A stretch of 17,754 nt of DNA from positions 1-17,754 of the forward strand of contig JAAWEO010000028.1 in NCBI GenBank assembly GCA_022794295.1, in the 5' to 3' direction. Every line of letters starts with the position of its first letter. Position 1 is the stretch's first letter. Under the pieces are notes generated by a model. The model saw nothing but the letters and a program-made list of their open reading frames with translations, had not been told where the DNA came from and ran no database searches. This stretch comes from Angelakisella sp. Its GTDB lineage: Bacteria; Bacillota; Clostridia; Oscillospirales; Ruminococcaceae. Shown in pieces: positions 1 to 8,448 of this stretch. The translations under genes were made by a program, and so were the position numbers.

Positions 1-250
1 GGGGCAGGCCCCTGGACCCGGGGGACCGGCCAAAGGCTCCGGCCTTGGGCGGTTGACCCACGGGGCCGCCTGATCTCACCCACGGGGCGGGGTCCATGGG
101 GGGCAGTACCTTGATCTATTACCAGCGTGTTCCTACTGAATAGCGCCAGGCGGCTGGGCTAGGTGGCGCCATAAAAATGTGCTGCCGCTCACCGGCGTCC
201 GGGCTTTTGCGGCCGGAGGCTCGTTGGCCGGATTAGGTGCTTTTTTCTGC
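1..250. other. Gene-free G+C-rich stretch, possible structured RNA
   Basis: No convincing coding frame or ribosome binding site is visible on either strand. The stretch is rich in local inverted complementarity (for example GGCGCC-type and GGCCGG-type segments around 150-230), and it ends on the plus strand in GGTGC followed by six T at 241-246. Sequence of this character between an operon terminator and the window edge could be a stable RNA that starts outside the window. I looked for RNase P RNA, tmRNA and SRP RNA signatures and did not find them. 6S RNA remains possible but is not shown. Covariance-model search would decide. Confidence 0.3.
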
Positions 251-251
251 G

Positions 252-283
252 GAAAAAAGCGGAGCCCTTCGGGCGAATGCCGC
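252..283 (-). terminator. Intrinsic terminator of the rimP-ribF operon
   Basis: Read on the minus strand, GCGG pairs with CCGC and an inner GCCC pairs with GGGC around a GAA loop. The stem is followed at once by TTTTTT. It lies about 48 bases after the stop of the last operon gene. A plus-strand T run at 241-246 and the A run at 253-258 also form a perfect GCTTTTTTC/GAAAAAAGC inverted repeat, so termination may occur in both directions. Confidence 0.75.
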
Positions 284-330
284 ACGGCGGCAGGTTGGAG
301 TGGCTTTGACGCTTTTGTGGGGGCTTTGGA

Positions 331-972
331 TTATCCGCCGTAGGGGACTAGTTGGCCGGTGGTTTCGTCTCGGAGAAAGACTTGGGAATCCTTGATGCGG
401 ATATAAACGGTGAGGACCGACAGTTCTTCTTCCTCTGCTGCGGGAGTGAGGGTGTTTTCATCCTTGAAGGTATAGGGCTGGGAGTTTTTGGCCCGGACAT
501 AGTAGGTCTCCAGGACCTCTTTTTTGCCGTCGGCGGTGCGGCTGGCCTCTACTACAAAGTATGGTTCTTCGTTGAAGGAAACTCCGTCCAAAAGGTTTAG
601 GTCGACCTGGCCGCCGAAGGACGTGCTGGGGATCACCCGGGTTTCTACCACATGCTTTGCCCCTTCCCCGTCCTCGCACTTGGGGATGCGGGTGATCAGA
701 ATGGGGTAATAGTCGCTGTCCCCGATGTTCTCTATCTCCTGGACAGTAAGGGAAAAGCCCTCGTCCTCTGCAATTTCATCCACCGATGGAAGCACCTTTT
801 GGATCACCACGTTAAGGGCCGCGGTCTCGTCCTCGCACCGGGGGTAGCGAATGGCGCTGTCTACCAGGATGGCAGCGATGATCACCAGCACCGTTACAGC
901 TGTGATCATCAAAAGCTTTTTGGGGTCCATAGGCTTTTTCCCCTGCTGGGAGGCTTGGTTCTTTTCGGGCAT
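331..972 (-). CDS. Membrane-anchored protein of unknown function at the operon end
   Basis: This 213-residue protein is not one I recognise. A short basic N-terminus (to about residue 19) precedes one hydrophobic segment, LLMITAVTVLVIIAAILVD (about residues 20-38). The rest is an acidic, hydrophilic domain rich in beta-type segments, probably outside the membrane. There is no lipobox cysteine and no catalytic motif I can name. The start ATG lies two bases after the ribF stop, with AAGGAG inside the end of ribF as its binding site, so it is translated from the same transcript. The terminator follows directly. Co-transcription with housekeeping genes suggests a resident gene rather than cargo, but it says nothing firm about function. 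Confidence 0.75.
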   Translation of the reverse strand: MPEKNQASQQGKKPMDPKKLLMITAVTVLVIIAAILVDSAIRYPRCEDETAALNVVIQKVLPSVDEIAEDEGFSLTVQEIENIGDSDYYPILITRIPKCEDGEGAKHVVETRVIPSTSFGGQVDLNLLDGVSFNEEPYFVVEASRTADGKKEVLETYYVRAKNSQPYTFKDENTLTPAAEEEELSVLTVYIRIKDSQVFLRDETTGQLVPYGG

Positions 973-974
973 AG

Positions 975-1925
975 CTATGTTTTCTCCTTCGTGATAGTTT
1001 TACAGCGGGCTTTGGAATGCTGCCGCACAATCCCGGCATCCGCTAAAATCCTTTGGGTCAGGGCCTCCACCGAGGCAAACTGCTGTTCCGGACGGAGGAA
1101 GTGAAGAAGGGAGACCGGAAGCGTCTGTCCGTACAGGTCGCCCTCATAGTCCAGAATGTAGGTCTCCATGGTAAGGTTGGTTTCGTGGAGGGTGGGCTTG
1201 ACCCCAACATTTGTGACACCATCCCATTCCCTGCCATCCGCCAGAACCAGCGAGTGGTAGACCCCCCAGCGGGGGATGGTAAAGCCAGGGGGAAACAGCT
1301 GGTTGATGGTGGGCCAGGCAAGGGTCCTTGCCAGCCCTTTTCCGTGAACCACAGGGGCGGCAAGGGTGAAGGGGGTTCCCAGCATCGTCCCGGCAGCCTC
1401 CATCTCCCCTTCCCGGATACAGGCGCGGATGCGGGTGGAGCTTACCACCTGGCCCTGCCACAGCACAGGAGAAAGCGCCTCCACCCGGATCCCCTCCGGA
1501 GCACAAAGGTCCCGAAGCTCCTCCACCCCGGCGGCTCCCCCTTTGCCGAAATGGTAGTTAAAGCCGCAGAAAAGCATCCTCGCCTGGAGAACATCCCGGA
1601 GAAATCCCCGGACAAACTGTTCCGGCGTCAGGGAGCAAAAGGCGGAAAAGGACGGGCGGATCACTTCCTCCACCCCAAGGGCCGCAAGGGCTGCCTCCTT
1701 CTGTTCCTCTGTTTGAAGAAGGGTCAGCCCCCCTTTTGATGCGGGAGCAGAGCCTGCCGGAGAAAAGGTGAACACCCGGGGAACCAGTCCTTTCCGGCGG
1801 GCAGCCTCCACCGCGGCAGAAATCACCGCCCGGTGGCCCATGTGAACCCCGTCAAAAAAACCCAGGGCCACCGCCGAGGACCGGCTGCGGGGAGTTTGGA
1901 TATCCTGACTGATGACCAAAGGCAA
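975..1925 (-). CDS. ribF: Bifunctional riboflavin kinase / FAD synthetase
   Basis: RibF phosphorylates riboflavin to FMN and adenylylates FMN to FAD. The N-terminal nucleotidyltransferase domain shows GFFDGVHMGHRAVI (the HxGH-type motif) and SSTRIRACI further on. The C-terminal riboflavin kinase domain shows GKGLARTLAWPTIN, WGVY and TNVGVKPT, followed by an ETYILDYEGDLYG segment typical of the family. I chose the TTG at 1925 (316 residues, normal family length). It has AAAGGAG just upstream, lies 20 bases after the truB stop, and the frame upstream merely overlaps truB. The next gene starts two bases after its stop. Confidence 0.93.
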   Translation of the reverse strand: MPLVISQDIQTPRSRSSAVALGFFDGVHMGHRAVISAAVEAARRKGLVPRVFTFSPAGSAPASKGGLTLLQTEEQKEAALAALGVEEVIRPSFSAFCSLTPEQFVRGFLRDVLQARMLFCGFNYHFGKGGAAGVEELRDLCAPEGIRVEALSPVLWQGQVVSSTRIRACIREGEMEAAGTMLGTPFTLAAPVVHGKGLARTLAWPTINQLFPPGFTIPRWGVYHSLVLADGREWDGVTNVGVKPTLHETNLTMETYILDYEGDLYGQTLPVSLLHFLRPEQQFASVEALTQRILADAGIVRQHSKARCKTITKEKT

Positions 1926-1945
1926 ACGCTCCTTTTGCTGAAAAA

Positions 1946-2857
1946 TCAGTGGTCGATAGGGGCAAACAGCTTGATAATGATCAGCTCCTGGGTGGCTGGC
2001 TCCACCCGGGCCAAGCCCAAAAAGCGGCTGGAGCCGCCCCCTTCGTAAACACGCAGGGGGCCGGTGGTATCCGGGTGGCGCACCCGGCGGGTATCCAGCA
2101 CCGCCCCGCTGCAAAACATCCGGGCCTGATGGGGGGAGAGAAACACCCGCCCGTACCGGGAAAAAACAGCATCCACCGGCAGAAGGGTTTCTTCCAGCCG
2201 GCCGGCCTCACAGAGCTCCCGGAGCTCCTCCAGGGTGACACATTGCTTTTCGGTAAAGCCCATGGTGCTGGTGCGCCGCAGGCTGGTCAGAACACCGCCG
2301 CACCCCAAAGCCGCCCCGATGTCGTGGCAGATGGTGCGGATATAGGTCCCCTTGGAGCAAACCACCTGGATGGTACAGGTGCGGTTTTCCCCGTCGAACT
2401 CCAGCAGCTCCAGGCGGTGGACGGTGACATCCCGCAGGGGACGCTCCACCTCTTTCCCCTGCCGTGCCAGGTCGTAAAGGCGCTTGCCATCTACCCAGAC
2501 AGCGGAAAACATCGGGGGAAGCTGTTTGATCTCGCCCCGCTGGGTATCCAGGGCAGCCTCCAGGGCCTCTTTGGTGACCGGGGCATCACTTTCTGAAAGG
2601 ACCCTTCCAGTCACGTCCTGGGTATCGGTGGTAAGGCCGAAACGGATCTCGGCCCGGTAGCTTTTTTCCTCCACCGGCATCAGGGCGGTGGCCTTTACCG
2701 CGCGGCCAAAGAAAAGGGGCAGCACCCCGGTAGCCATAGGGTCCAGGGTCCCCCCGTGGCCCAGCTTGCGGCATTTGGTAATTCCCCGGCACTTGGCCAC
2801 CACGTCAAAGGAGGTCCAGTCCCGGGGCTTGTCGATACAGAGTATCCCTTCCGGCAT
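1946..2857 (-). CDS. truB: tRNA pseudouridine(55) synthase
   Basis: TruB isomerises U55 in the T-loop of tRNAs. The N-terminus GILCIDKPRDWTSFDVVAKC and the motif GHGGTLDPMATGVLPL, containing the catalytic aspartate of GTLDP, are diagnostic. RKLGHGG, SYRAEIRFG and the later KGTYIRTI segment are also typical. At 303 residues it is full length with a C-terminal extension of PUA-like size. Its ATG follows the rbfA TAA with no spacer, and GGAGGAG inside the end of rbfA serves as the binding site, so rbfA and truB are probably translationally coupled. Confidence 0.96.
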   Translation of the reverse strand: MPEGILCIDKPRDWTSFDVVAKCRGITKCRKLGHGGTLDPMATGVLPLFFGRAVKATALMPVEEKSYRAEIRFGLTTDTQDVTGRVLSESDAPVTKEALEAALDTQRGEIKQLPPMFSAVWVDGKRLYDLARQGKEVERPLRDVTVHRLELLEFDGENRTCTIQVVCSKGTYIRTICHDIGAALGCGGVLTSLRRTSTMGFTEKQCVTLEELRELCEAGRLEETLLPVDAVFSRYGRVFLSPHQARMFCSGAVLDTRRVRHPDTTGPLRVYEGGGSSRFLGLARVEPATQELIIIKLFAPIDH

Positions 2858-3196
2858 TTACAAAATCTCCTCCAGCTTTCTGGCGATTTGGGCACCATGC
2901 TCGATGGAGGCATCGGCAATAAAGTGAAGCTCCGGGCTGCGGCGCATCTTCAGACGCTGGCACAGCTCCCGGCGAATATATCCTGCCCCGCTGGCAAGGC
3001 CCTTGACGCTCTCCTTTGCCCGTTCCAGCCCGGAGACCGAGCTGACATACACCTTGCAGCTGGACTGGTCCCCGGAGAGATCCACCTTGACAATAGACAG
3101 CATCGGGTCCACACGGGGGTCCTTCAGGTCCCGGAAAATATCGGTAAGCTCCCTGCGGATATCCTCGCCCAGGCGGGCGGTCTTAAATGATGCCAT
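2858..3196 (-). CDS. rbfA: 30S ribosome-binding factor A
   Basis: RbfA is a small KH-like protein that binds 30S subunits during late 16S rRNA maturation. The N-terminus MASFKTARLGEDIRREL, DPRV and the later RRELCQRLKMRRSPELHF segment fit the family. I start it at the ATG at 3196 (112 residues), because AAAAAGGAG sits just before it and MASFKT is the usual family start; an in-frame ATG at 3214 would add six unsupported residues. A strong stem-loop (3215-3242) stands just upstream between infB and this gene. Confidence 0.93.
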   Translation of the reverse strand: MASFKTARLGEDIRRELTDIFRDLKDPRVDPMLSIVKVDLSGDQSSCKVYVSSVSGLERAKESVKGLASGAGYIRRELCQRLKMRRSPELHFIADASIEHGAQIARKLEEIL

Positions 3197-3214
3197 AGCA
3201 GCTCCTTTTTCCAT

Positions 3215-3242
3215 GCTGCCCCGGGAAAGGCCCCGGGGCAGC
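3215..3242 (-). other. Strong intercistronic stem-loop between infB and rbfA
   Basis: GCTGCCCCGGG and CCCGGGGCAGC form a perfect 11-base stem around a six-base loop. It lies between the infB stop (3255) and the rbfA binding site. No U tract follows on the minus-strand transcript, so it is not a standard terminator for this operon. It may act as a 3' end stabiliser, a processing site, or a block to ribosome read-on. Confidence 0.6.
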
Positions 3243-3254
3243 CATTGTTCCTTT

Positions 3255-6137
3255 TTAGTCGGTAATTTCCTGGATCTCGTAAGCCTCGAAGATATCTCCT
3301 TCCTTCAGGTCGGCGGTCTTTTCCAGGGTGATGCCGCATTCGTACCCGGCGGCAACCTCCTTCACGTCGTCCTTGAAGCGCTTGAGGCTGGCAAGCTTCA
3401 CATCGGTGATGATGATGCCATCCCGCACCAGGCGGATACTGGCACCCCGGGCGATCTTCCCTTCCAGAACGTAGCAGCCGGCAACCTTGCCCACCCCGGT
3501 GATGGTGTACACCTGGCGCACCTCGGCGCGGCCCAGGTCCACCTCCTTGGTCTTGGGGGCAAGCATCCCCTTCATGGCGGATTCGATATCCTCGATCAGG
3601 TCGTAGATGATGCGGTAGAGATGGATCTCCACCCCATCCCGCTCGGCGTTCTCCTTGGCGATGGCGTTGGGACGGACGTTGAAGCCCACAATGATGGCAC
3701 CGGAAGCGGCGGCCAGCATCACATCGGACTCGCTCACCGCGCCCACAGCCCCGTGAATCACCTTGACCTTTACCTCGTCGTTGGAGAGCTTCTCCAGGGA
3801 CTGGCGGACAGCTTCCACCGAGCCCTGAACATCGGCCTTGACAATAATGGGCAGCTGAAGCATCTCCTCCTCGGAGATATGCTCAAAGAGGTTATCCAGG
3901 GTGATCTTCTCCACCGAGTTAAACTGCTCCTGCTTCTGCTCCTGGCGGCGTTTTTCCACCAGCTCGCGGGCCAGCTTTTCATCCTCTACGGCGTTGAACT
4001 GGTCGCCGGCGGCGGGAACCTCGGCTAGGCCGGTGATCTCCACCGGAACGGAGGGACCGGCATCTGTAATGCGGCGGCCCTTGTCGTTCATCATCACCCG
4101 GACGCGGCCCACCGCTGTACCGGCGATGATAACATCCCCGGTGTGAAGGGTGCCGGTCTGGATCAGGACAGTGGCAACAGGACCCCGGCCCTTGTCCAGC
4201 TTGGCCTCGATGACAGTGCCCTTGGCCATCCGGTCGGGATTGGCCCGCAGCTCCTTCAGATCGGCCACCAGAAGAAGGTTCTCCAAAAGGTCGTTGATGC
4301 CGTCGTGGGTTTTCGCGGAAACGGGAACGCAGATAACGTCGCCGCCCCATTCCTCCGGCACCAGGCCGTACTCGGTAAGCTGCTGCTTTACCTTGTCGGA
4401 ATTTGCATGGGGCTTATCCATTTTATTGATAGCCACAATAATGGAGACCCCGGCATCCTTGGCGTGGTTAATGGCCTCAATGGTCTGGGGCATGATGCCA
4501 TCGTCGGCAGCCACCACCAGGACCGCAATATCGGTGACCTGGGCGCCTCTGGCCCGCATGGCGGTAAAGGCGGCGTGGCCGGGAGTATCCAGGAAGGTGA
4601 TGGGGCGTCCGTCCACCTCCACCTGGTAGGCGCCAATGTGCTGGGTAATGCCGCCGGCCTCCCCGGAGACTACGCTGGTATTGCGGATGGCGTCCAGCAG
4701 GGAGGTTTTGCCGTGGTCCACGTGGCCCATGACCACCACAATGGGGCTGCGGGGCTGGAGGGCCTCGTCGCTGTCCTCGGTTTCGTCAAAAAGGCGGTCC
4801 TCAATGGTGACCACGACCTCCTTGGAGACCTTGGCTCCGATCTCCATAGCCACCAGGGCGGCGGTGTCGTAGTCGATAACGTCGTGGTTGGAGACCATAA
4901 CGCCCAGGGGCATCAGACGCTTGATGATCTCAGTGGACTGGACCTTGAGAATGGCGGCCAGCTCGGTAACGGTCATCTCCTCGGGGAGGGTGACCTCCAG
5001 CTTCTGGCGGCGCTGGCGCTCCATCTCCAGGTGGCGCATCTTCTGGTCCTCCCGCTCCTTGCGGCTCATAAAGGGCTTGCCCCTCCGCTGGGAGCGCTGG
5101 TTCAGCTTCTGCTTCTTGACGCCGGTATCCCGCACCGAGGCAGGGGCGATCTGCTCATAGCGTTCGTTGTATTTGTCCAGGTTTACCTCCGAGGTGCGCA
5201 TATCCACAACCACACTGGTAACGGTGACCGGGGTCTGGCGCTCCCCCTTGGGGCCTTTCTGGCGCTGCTGCATTTTGATTTCGATGGGCGTGCCCTGGGG
5301 GGGCAGGGTGGGCTTTTTCGGCGGGGGCGGCGGGGTCTGCTGCTGGGGCCGGGGGGGCTGGCCTCCCCGGCGGTCCCGGTCAAAGCGTCCCCCCTGCTGG
5401 CCCTGGCCGGGGCCTCTCCCCTGGCTCTGCTGCTGGCCGAAGGGGCGCCGGTCCCCACCCTGGAAGGGTCTGCCCTGGCCGCCCTGCTGCTGGCCGCCCA
5501 TAGGACGTCCGCCGCCCTGACCACCTTGGCCGCCCTGACCGGCAGGCTGGCCGCCGTAGGTCGTGCGGTTGTTGTAGGTACGCTGGCCGGGCCGGAAGTT
5601 TGCCACTGCCGGGTCCACCGGACGTGCAGGCCGGGCAGGCGCCCCTGTGGTCCCTGCCGGAGCGGCGGGCCGGGGCTGCTGCTGAGGAGCTCTGGGAGCC
5701 GCGGGAGCCGGCTTGGGCGCCGGAGCCGCAGGTCTTTCCTCCCCTCTTGGAGCCGGGGCGGCGGGCTTCTCCTCCGCCTTGGGGACAGCGGGAGCCGGTG
5801 CAGGTGCCGGGGCGGGAGCCGCAGGCTTTTCCTCTGCCTTGGGGGCAGCGGGAGCCGGTGCAGGTGCGGGAGCCGCGGGCTTTTCCTCTGCCTTGGGGGC
5901 AGCAGGGGCGGGGGCGGCCTTGGGGCGCTGGCTCTGGAGGGCAAAATAGCTGTCCAGGCTGGGGGTGCTGTGGTCCCGGGTGAACTTATCAAACACCAGG
6001 TTCAGCTCCGCATCGGTGAGGGCGGTCATATGCTTTTTGGGCTCTCCGGGGAAGTTTTCCTCCAGCAGGGCAATCAGGTCCTTGCTGGGAATGCCCAGGT
6101 CCTTCGCGACCTCATGAACTCTGTACTTTTCTATCAT
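3255..6137 (-). CDS. infB: Translation initiation factor IF-2
   Basis: IF-2 is the GTPase that places initiator tRNA on the 30S subunit and drives subunit joining. The 960-residue protein has an IF2_N-like head (KYRVHEVAKDLGI, residues 5-17), a low-complexity linker, then a second IF2_N domain near 382-440. The G domain shows G1 GHVDHGKT (471-478), G2 GGITQH (495-500), G3 DTPGH (517-521), G4 NKMD (571-574) and G5 SAK (607-609). Domains II-IV follow to the C-terminus. The start ATG follows the ylxQ TAG with no spacer, and GAAGGAGGAG lies inside ylxQ. The linker is Ala/Pro-rich in near repeats (about 80-160) and then Gly/Gln/Arg-rich (about 195-265), which accounts for the large size. Confidence 0.98.
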   Translation of the reverse strand: MIEKYRVHEVAKDLGIPSKDLIALLEENFPGEPKKHMTALTDAELNLVFDKFTRDHSTPSLDSYFALQSQRPKAAPAPAAPKAEEKPAAPAPAPAPAAPKAEEKPAAPAPAPAPAPAVPKAEEKPAAPAPRGEERPAAPAPKPAPAAPRAPQQQPRPAAPAGTTGAPARPARPVDPAVANFRPGQRTYNNRTTYGGQPAGQGGQGGQGGGRPMGGQQQGGQGRPFQGGDRRPFGQQQSQGRGPGQGQQGGRFDRDRRGGQPPRPQQQTPPPPPKKPTLPPQGTPIEIKMQQRQKGPKGERQTPVTVTSVVVDMRTSEVNLDKYNERYEQIAPASVRDTGVKKQKLNQRSQRRGKPFMSRKEREDQKMRHLEMERQRRQKLEVTLPEEMTVTELAAILKVQSTEIIKRLMPLGVMVSNHDVIDYDTAALVAMEIGAKVSKEVVVTIEDRLFDETEDSDEALQPRSPIVVVMGHVDHGKTSLLDAIRNTSVVSGEAGGITQHIGAYQVEVDGRPITFLDTPGHAAFTAMRARGAQVTDIAVLVVAADDGIMPQTIEAINHAKDAGVSIIVAINKMDKPHANSDKVKQQLTEYGLVPEEWGGDVICVPVSAKTHDGINDLLENLLLVADLKELRANPDRMAKGTVIEAKLDKGRGPVATVLIQTGTLHTGDVIIAGTAVGRVRVMMNDKGRRITDAGPSVPVEITGLAEVPAAGDQFNAVEDEKLARELVEKRRQEQKQEQFNSVEKITLDNLFEHISEEEMLQLPIIVKADVQGSVEAVRQSLEKLSNDEVKVKVIHGAVGAVSESDVMLAAASGAIIVGFNVRPNAIAKENAERDGVEIHLYRIIYDLIEDIESAMKGMLAPKTKEVDLGRAEVRQVYTITGVGKVAGCYVLEGKIARGASIRLVRDGIIITDVKLASLKRFKDDVKEVAAGYECGITLEKTADLKEGDIFEAYEIQEITD
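5690..5900 (-). repeat. Near-tandem repeats encoding KAEEKPAAPAPAPAP units in IF-2
   Basis: Residues about 82-149 of IF-2 consist of degenerate repeats of a KAEEKPAAPAPAPAP-type unit, three clear copies followed by two more diverged ones (RGEERPAAPAP and similar). At DNA level the copies are close enough that unit number could vary between strains by slippage or recombination. Such linkers are generally tolerant of length change. Confidence 0.85.
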
Positions 6138-6461
6138 CTATTCTGCTCCTCCTTCGTCACTGCATATCAGTTTTTGTATCCCGGCCGCAAATCCGTCATC
6201 GGCAACTGCCACGACTCCGGCCAGCTTTCCACACACCTGTGAGAGATCGAACATGGTAAGACCGGTGGTCACCCCTCCCGGGGGACCAGCGCTTCCTGCC
6301 AGGACCTGCTCCATCCGTTCCCGGCTGCGGGGAGAAAAATCTGCGGCATAAAGCACAAGCCTTGCCTCCCCTGCTCCGGCAGATTCTTTGACTGGCTCGA
6401 AGCCGATCCTCAGCTTCCCGGCCTTTCTGCAAAGGGACAAAAGCCCCAAAAGCTTATTCAC
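6138..6461 (-). CDS. ylxQ: L7Ae-family RNA-binding protein YlxQ
   Basis: YlxQ is a small ribosomal L7Ae/L30e/Gadd45-type protein commonly found between rnpM and infB in Firmicutes; its exact target is not well defined. The family-like start KLLGLLSLCRKAGKL and the LVLYAADFS segment are visible. I prefer the GTG at 6461 (107 residues), which overlaps the end of rnpM by eight bases and gives the usual family N-terminus. An in-frame ATG at 6491 would give 117 residues with a longer overlap. AGGAGG lies about 12 bases before the GTG, somewhat far, so the start is uncertain. The stop abuts the infB ATG. Confidence 0.85.
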   Translation of the reverse strand: MNKLLGLLSLCRKAGKLRIGFEPVKESAGAGEARLVLYAADFSPRSRERMEQVLAGSAGPPGGVTTGLTMFDLSQVCGKLAGVVAVADDGFAAGIQKLICSDEGGAE

Positions 6462-6723
6462 TACAGCTGATTTCCTCCTCCAGTCTTTCATACACCTCGT
6501 CGGGGATCTGGCAGTCCAGGGATCGCTCCAGGCGCCTGGCCTTTCTTGCCTTCTTCAGGCAGTCCACCTTGGGACAAATATAGGCCCCACGCCCCGGCTT
6601 TCTGCCGGTAAGGTCCACCGAAAGCTCTCCTTGGGCGGAACGCACCACCCGCACCAGCTCTTTTTTGGGAAGGTGCTGGCCGCAGCCGGAGCACATTCGC
6701 AGGGGGATCTTTTTTGTCTGCAT
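6454..6723 (-). CDS. rnpM: RNase P modulator RnpM (YlxR family)
   Basis: This 89-residue basic protein belongs to the YlxR family, an RNA-binding protein reported to bind and modulate RNase P RNA in Gram-positive bacteria. The diagnostic segments are RMCSGCG near residues 9-15, LVRVVR, and GRKPGRGAYIC near residues 40-50. The gene lies 46 bases after nusA with GGAGG before its ATG. Its 3' end overlaps ylxQ, consistent with the usual nusA-rnpM-ylxQ-infB order. Confidence 0.93.
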   Translation of the reverse strand: MQTKKIPLRMCSGCGQHLPKKELVRVVRSAQGELSVDLTGRKPGRGAYICPKVDCLKKARKARRLERSLDCQIPDEVYERLEEEISCSE

Positions 6724-6769
6724 CGCCTAACCTCCAAATCTCCCCGGAGGGGGAACGCTGCTGTTTCCT

Positions 6770-7870
6770 TTATTCCTCGTCCTCGCCGTAGAAGCCGCTT
6801 TCCGGGCGGATATCGATCTTCCAGCCGGTAAGCTTGGCAGCCAGGCGGGCGTTCTGACCCTTGTTGCCAATGGCAAGGCTCAGCTGGTGGTCCGGGACGG
6901 TGACCCGGCAGCTGGGCGGGTCGTTCTCCACGATCTCCACCGAAAGAACGGTGGCGGGAGAGAGAGCTGCGGAGATAAACTGGGCAGGATCTTCGCTGTA
7001 GGGCACCACGTCGATCTTTTCGCCCCCCAGCTCCTCCACGATGCTGGAGACACGGGCCCCCTTGGGACCGATGCAGGCCCCCACAGGGTCCACGTTCTCG
7101 TCCCGGCTCATTACGGCCAGCTTGCTGCGGCTTCCGGCCTCACGGCTGATGGCCTTGATCTCCACCACACCGTCGTAGATCTCCGGCACCTGCATTTCAA
7201 AGAGACGCTTCACCAGGCTGGGGTGGGTGCGGCTGATCATAAGGCGGGGACCCTTCTCCCCGTTCTGGGCATCCACCACATAGACCCGGATCTTCTGACC
7301 GTCCACCAGCTCCTCGCCGGGGACCTGCTCGCTTTTGGGAAGGACCGCCTCGGAGTTTCCAATCTCCAGGGTAACGATCTCACGCTTGGGATCGACTCTG
7401 AGAACGGTAGCGGTAACGATATCGTGCTGGCGGGAGCGGAACTCCTGGAACAGCAGACCCTTTTCTGCCTCCCGAATCCCCTGGCGGATGACATGCTTGG
7501 CGGACTGGGCGGCAATGCGGCCGAACTTCTTGGGCTCCAGGGGGATCTCCACGATCTCCCCTATTCTGGCCTTTCCGTCATATTTTACGGCGTCCTCGAG
7601 GGTGATCTGGGTCAAGGGGTCTTCCAGCTCCTCCACCACCTCCTTGCGCATGGCTACATAAAAGCGCATGGTCTCGGGGTCGATCTCCACAATACTTTCT
7701 TCGCTGCCGGCGGGGTCCTTTTTCACCGCCAGGGCGATTGCGGTCTTGATCCTCTCCACCAGGTAATCCAGGGGGATGCCCTTCTCCTGCCCCATCAGGG
7801 CCAGGGCTTCAAAAAACTCCCTGGTATCCTTTTCCTTTGTATTGGGGGCGACCTTTTTTGCCTTAGCCAT
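6770..7870 (-). CDS. nusA: Transcription termination/antitermination factor NusA
   Basis: NusA binds RNA polymerase and nascent RNA and controls pausing, termination and antitermination. The 366-residue protein has the N-terminal RNAP-binding domain, an S1 domain (about 135-200, with VTATVLRVDPKREIVTLEIG), and two KH domains. KH1 carries the VGACIGPKGARV loop and KH2 carries LAIGNKGQNARLAAKL, both GxxG-type. It ends without the acidic repeats seen in proteobacteria, as is normal in Firmicutes. The start lies five bases after the rimP stop, with AAGGAG inside rimP. Confidence 0.97.
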   Translation of the reverse strand: MAKAKKVAPNTKEKDTREFFEALALMGQEKGIPLDYLVERIKTAIALAVKKDPAGSEESIVEIDPETMRFYVAMRKEVVEELEDPLTQITLEDAVKYDGKARIGEIVEIPLEPKKFGRIAAQSAKHVIRQGIREAEKGLLFQEFRSRQHDIVTATVLRVDPKREIVTLEIGNSEAVLPKSEQVPGEELVDGQKIRVYVVDAQNGEKGPRLMISRTHPSLVKRLFEMQVPEIYDGVVEIKAISREAGSRSKLAVMSRDENVDPVGACIGPKGARVSSIVEELGGEKIDVVPYSEDPAQFISAALSPATVLSVEIVENDPPSCRVTVPDHQLSLAIGNKGQNARLAAKLTGWKIDIRPESGFYGEDEE

Positions 7871-7875
7871 CTTCC

Positions 7876-8388
7876 TTATTCTCCTTCATTATCTTCTGTG
7901 CCGAAATCTTCTGAGTCATAATCATGATAGAGGCGGACAAAGGAAGCTTCCTCTGTTCCGAAGGACATTTCTGTTTCACCGGGGAGAAGCAGGGTCACCC
8001 TGCCCTCCTGATAGCCGGTCAGGGTCCCGGTAAACTCCCGAACCCCATCCACCGGACGGATCAGACGCACTGACAGGTTCATCCCCATACACTGCTCATA
8101 GTGCCAGTCCTTGGTAAGCTCCCGCTCGATCCCGGGGGAAGAAACCTCCAGGGTATAGCTTTGGGAGATGGGGTCCGCCTGGTCCAGAAGCTGATCCACC
8201 GCCCGGCTGAAGGCCTCGCAGTCCTCGATGGTCAGCCCTTCTTCCCTGTCGATGAAGTAGCGCAGGAACCAAAGGCTCCCCTCTTTTTCGAACCGCAGGT
8301 CCCACAAGGTCAGCCCCAGCTCCTCCAGCACCGGCTGTGCCAGGCGGGCGGCAATTTCTGTGGTGCTTTCCTTTTTCTTTGCAGACAA
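7876..8388 (-). CDS. rimP: Ribosome maturation factor RimP
   Basis: RimP assists early 30S assembly. The family features LAQPVLEELGLTLWDLRFEKEG, an RYFIDREEGLTIEDCEAFSR segment, LDQADPI, and YTLEVSSPGIERELTK are all present. The C-terminal SH3-like half carries FTGTLTGYQEGRVTLLL. I start it at the TTG at 8388 (170 residues), which gives the family's normal length and lies just after AAGGAG, although the spacing is short. The open frame continues upstream (ATG at 8439) but without a binding site, and that part matches the leader of the operon. It is the first gene of the operon. Confidence 0.93.
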   Translation of the reverse strand: MSAKKKESTTEIAARLAQPVLEELGLTLWDLRFEKEGSLWFLRYFIDREEGLTIEDCEAFSRAVDQLLDQADPISQSYTLEVSSPGIERELTKDWHYEQCMGMNLSVRLIRPVDGVREFTGTLTGYQEGRVTLLLPGETEMSFGTEEASFVRLYHDYDSEDFGTEDNEGE

Positions 8389-8448
8389 AGCTCCTTCCCT
8401 TCCTTCCTCTTTTGATGTGATGCAGGGGGATTTCCCCATACATAAAGG

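Noticed and set aside
4143..6242. Plus-strand open frame of 699 codons opposite infB
   Set aside because: It is the antisense shadow of a G+C-rich gene; infB has all G motifs and the repeats account for the antisense low complexity.
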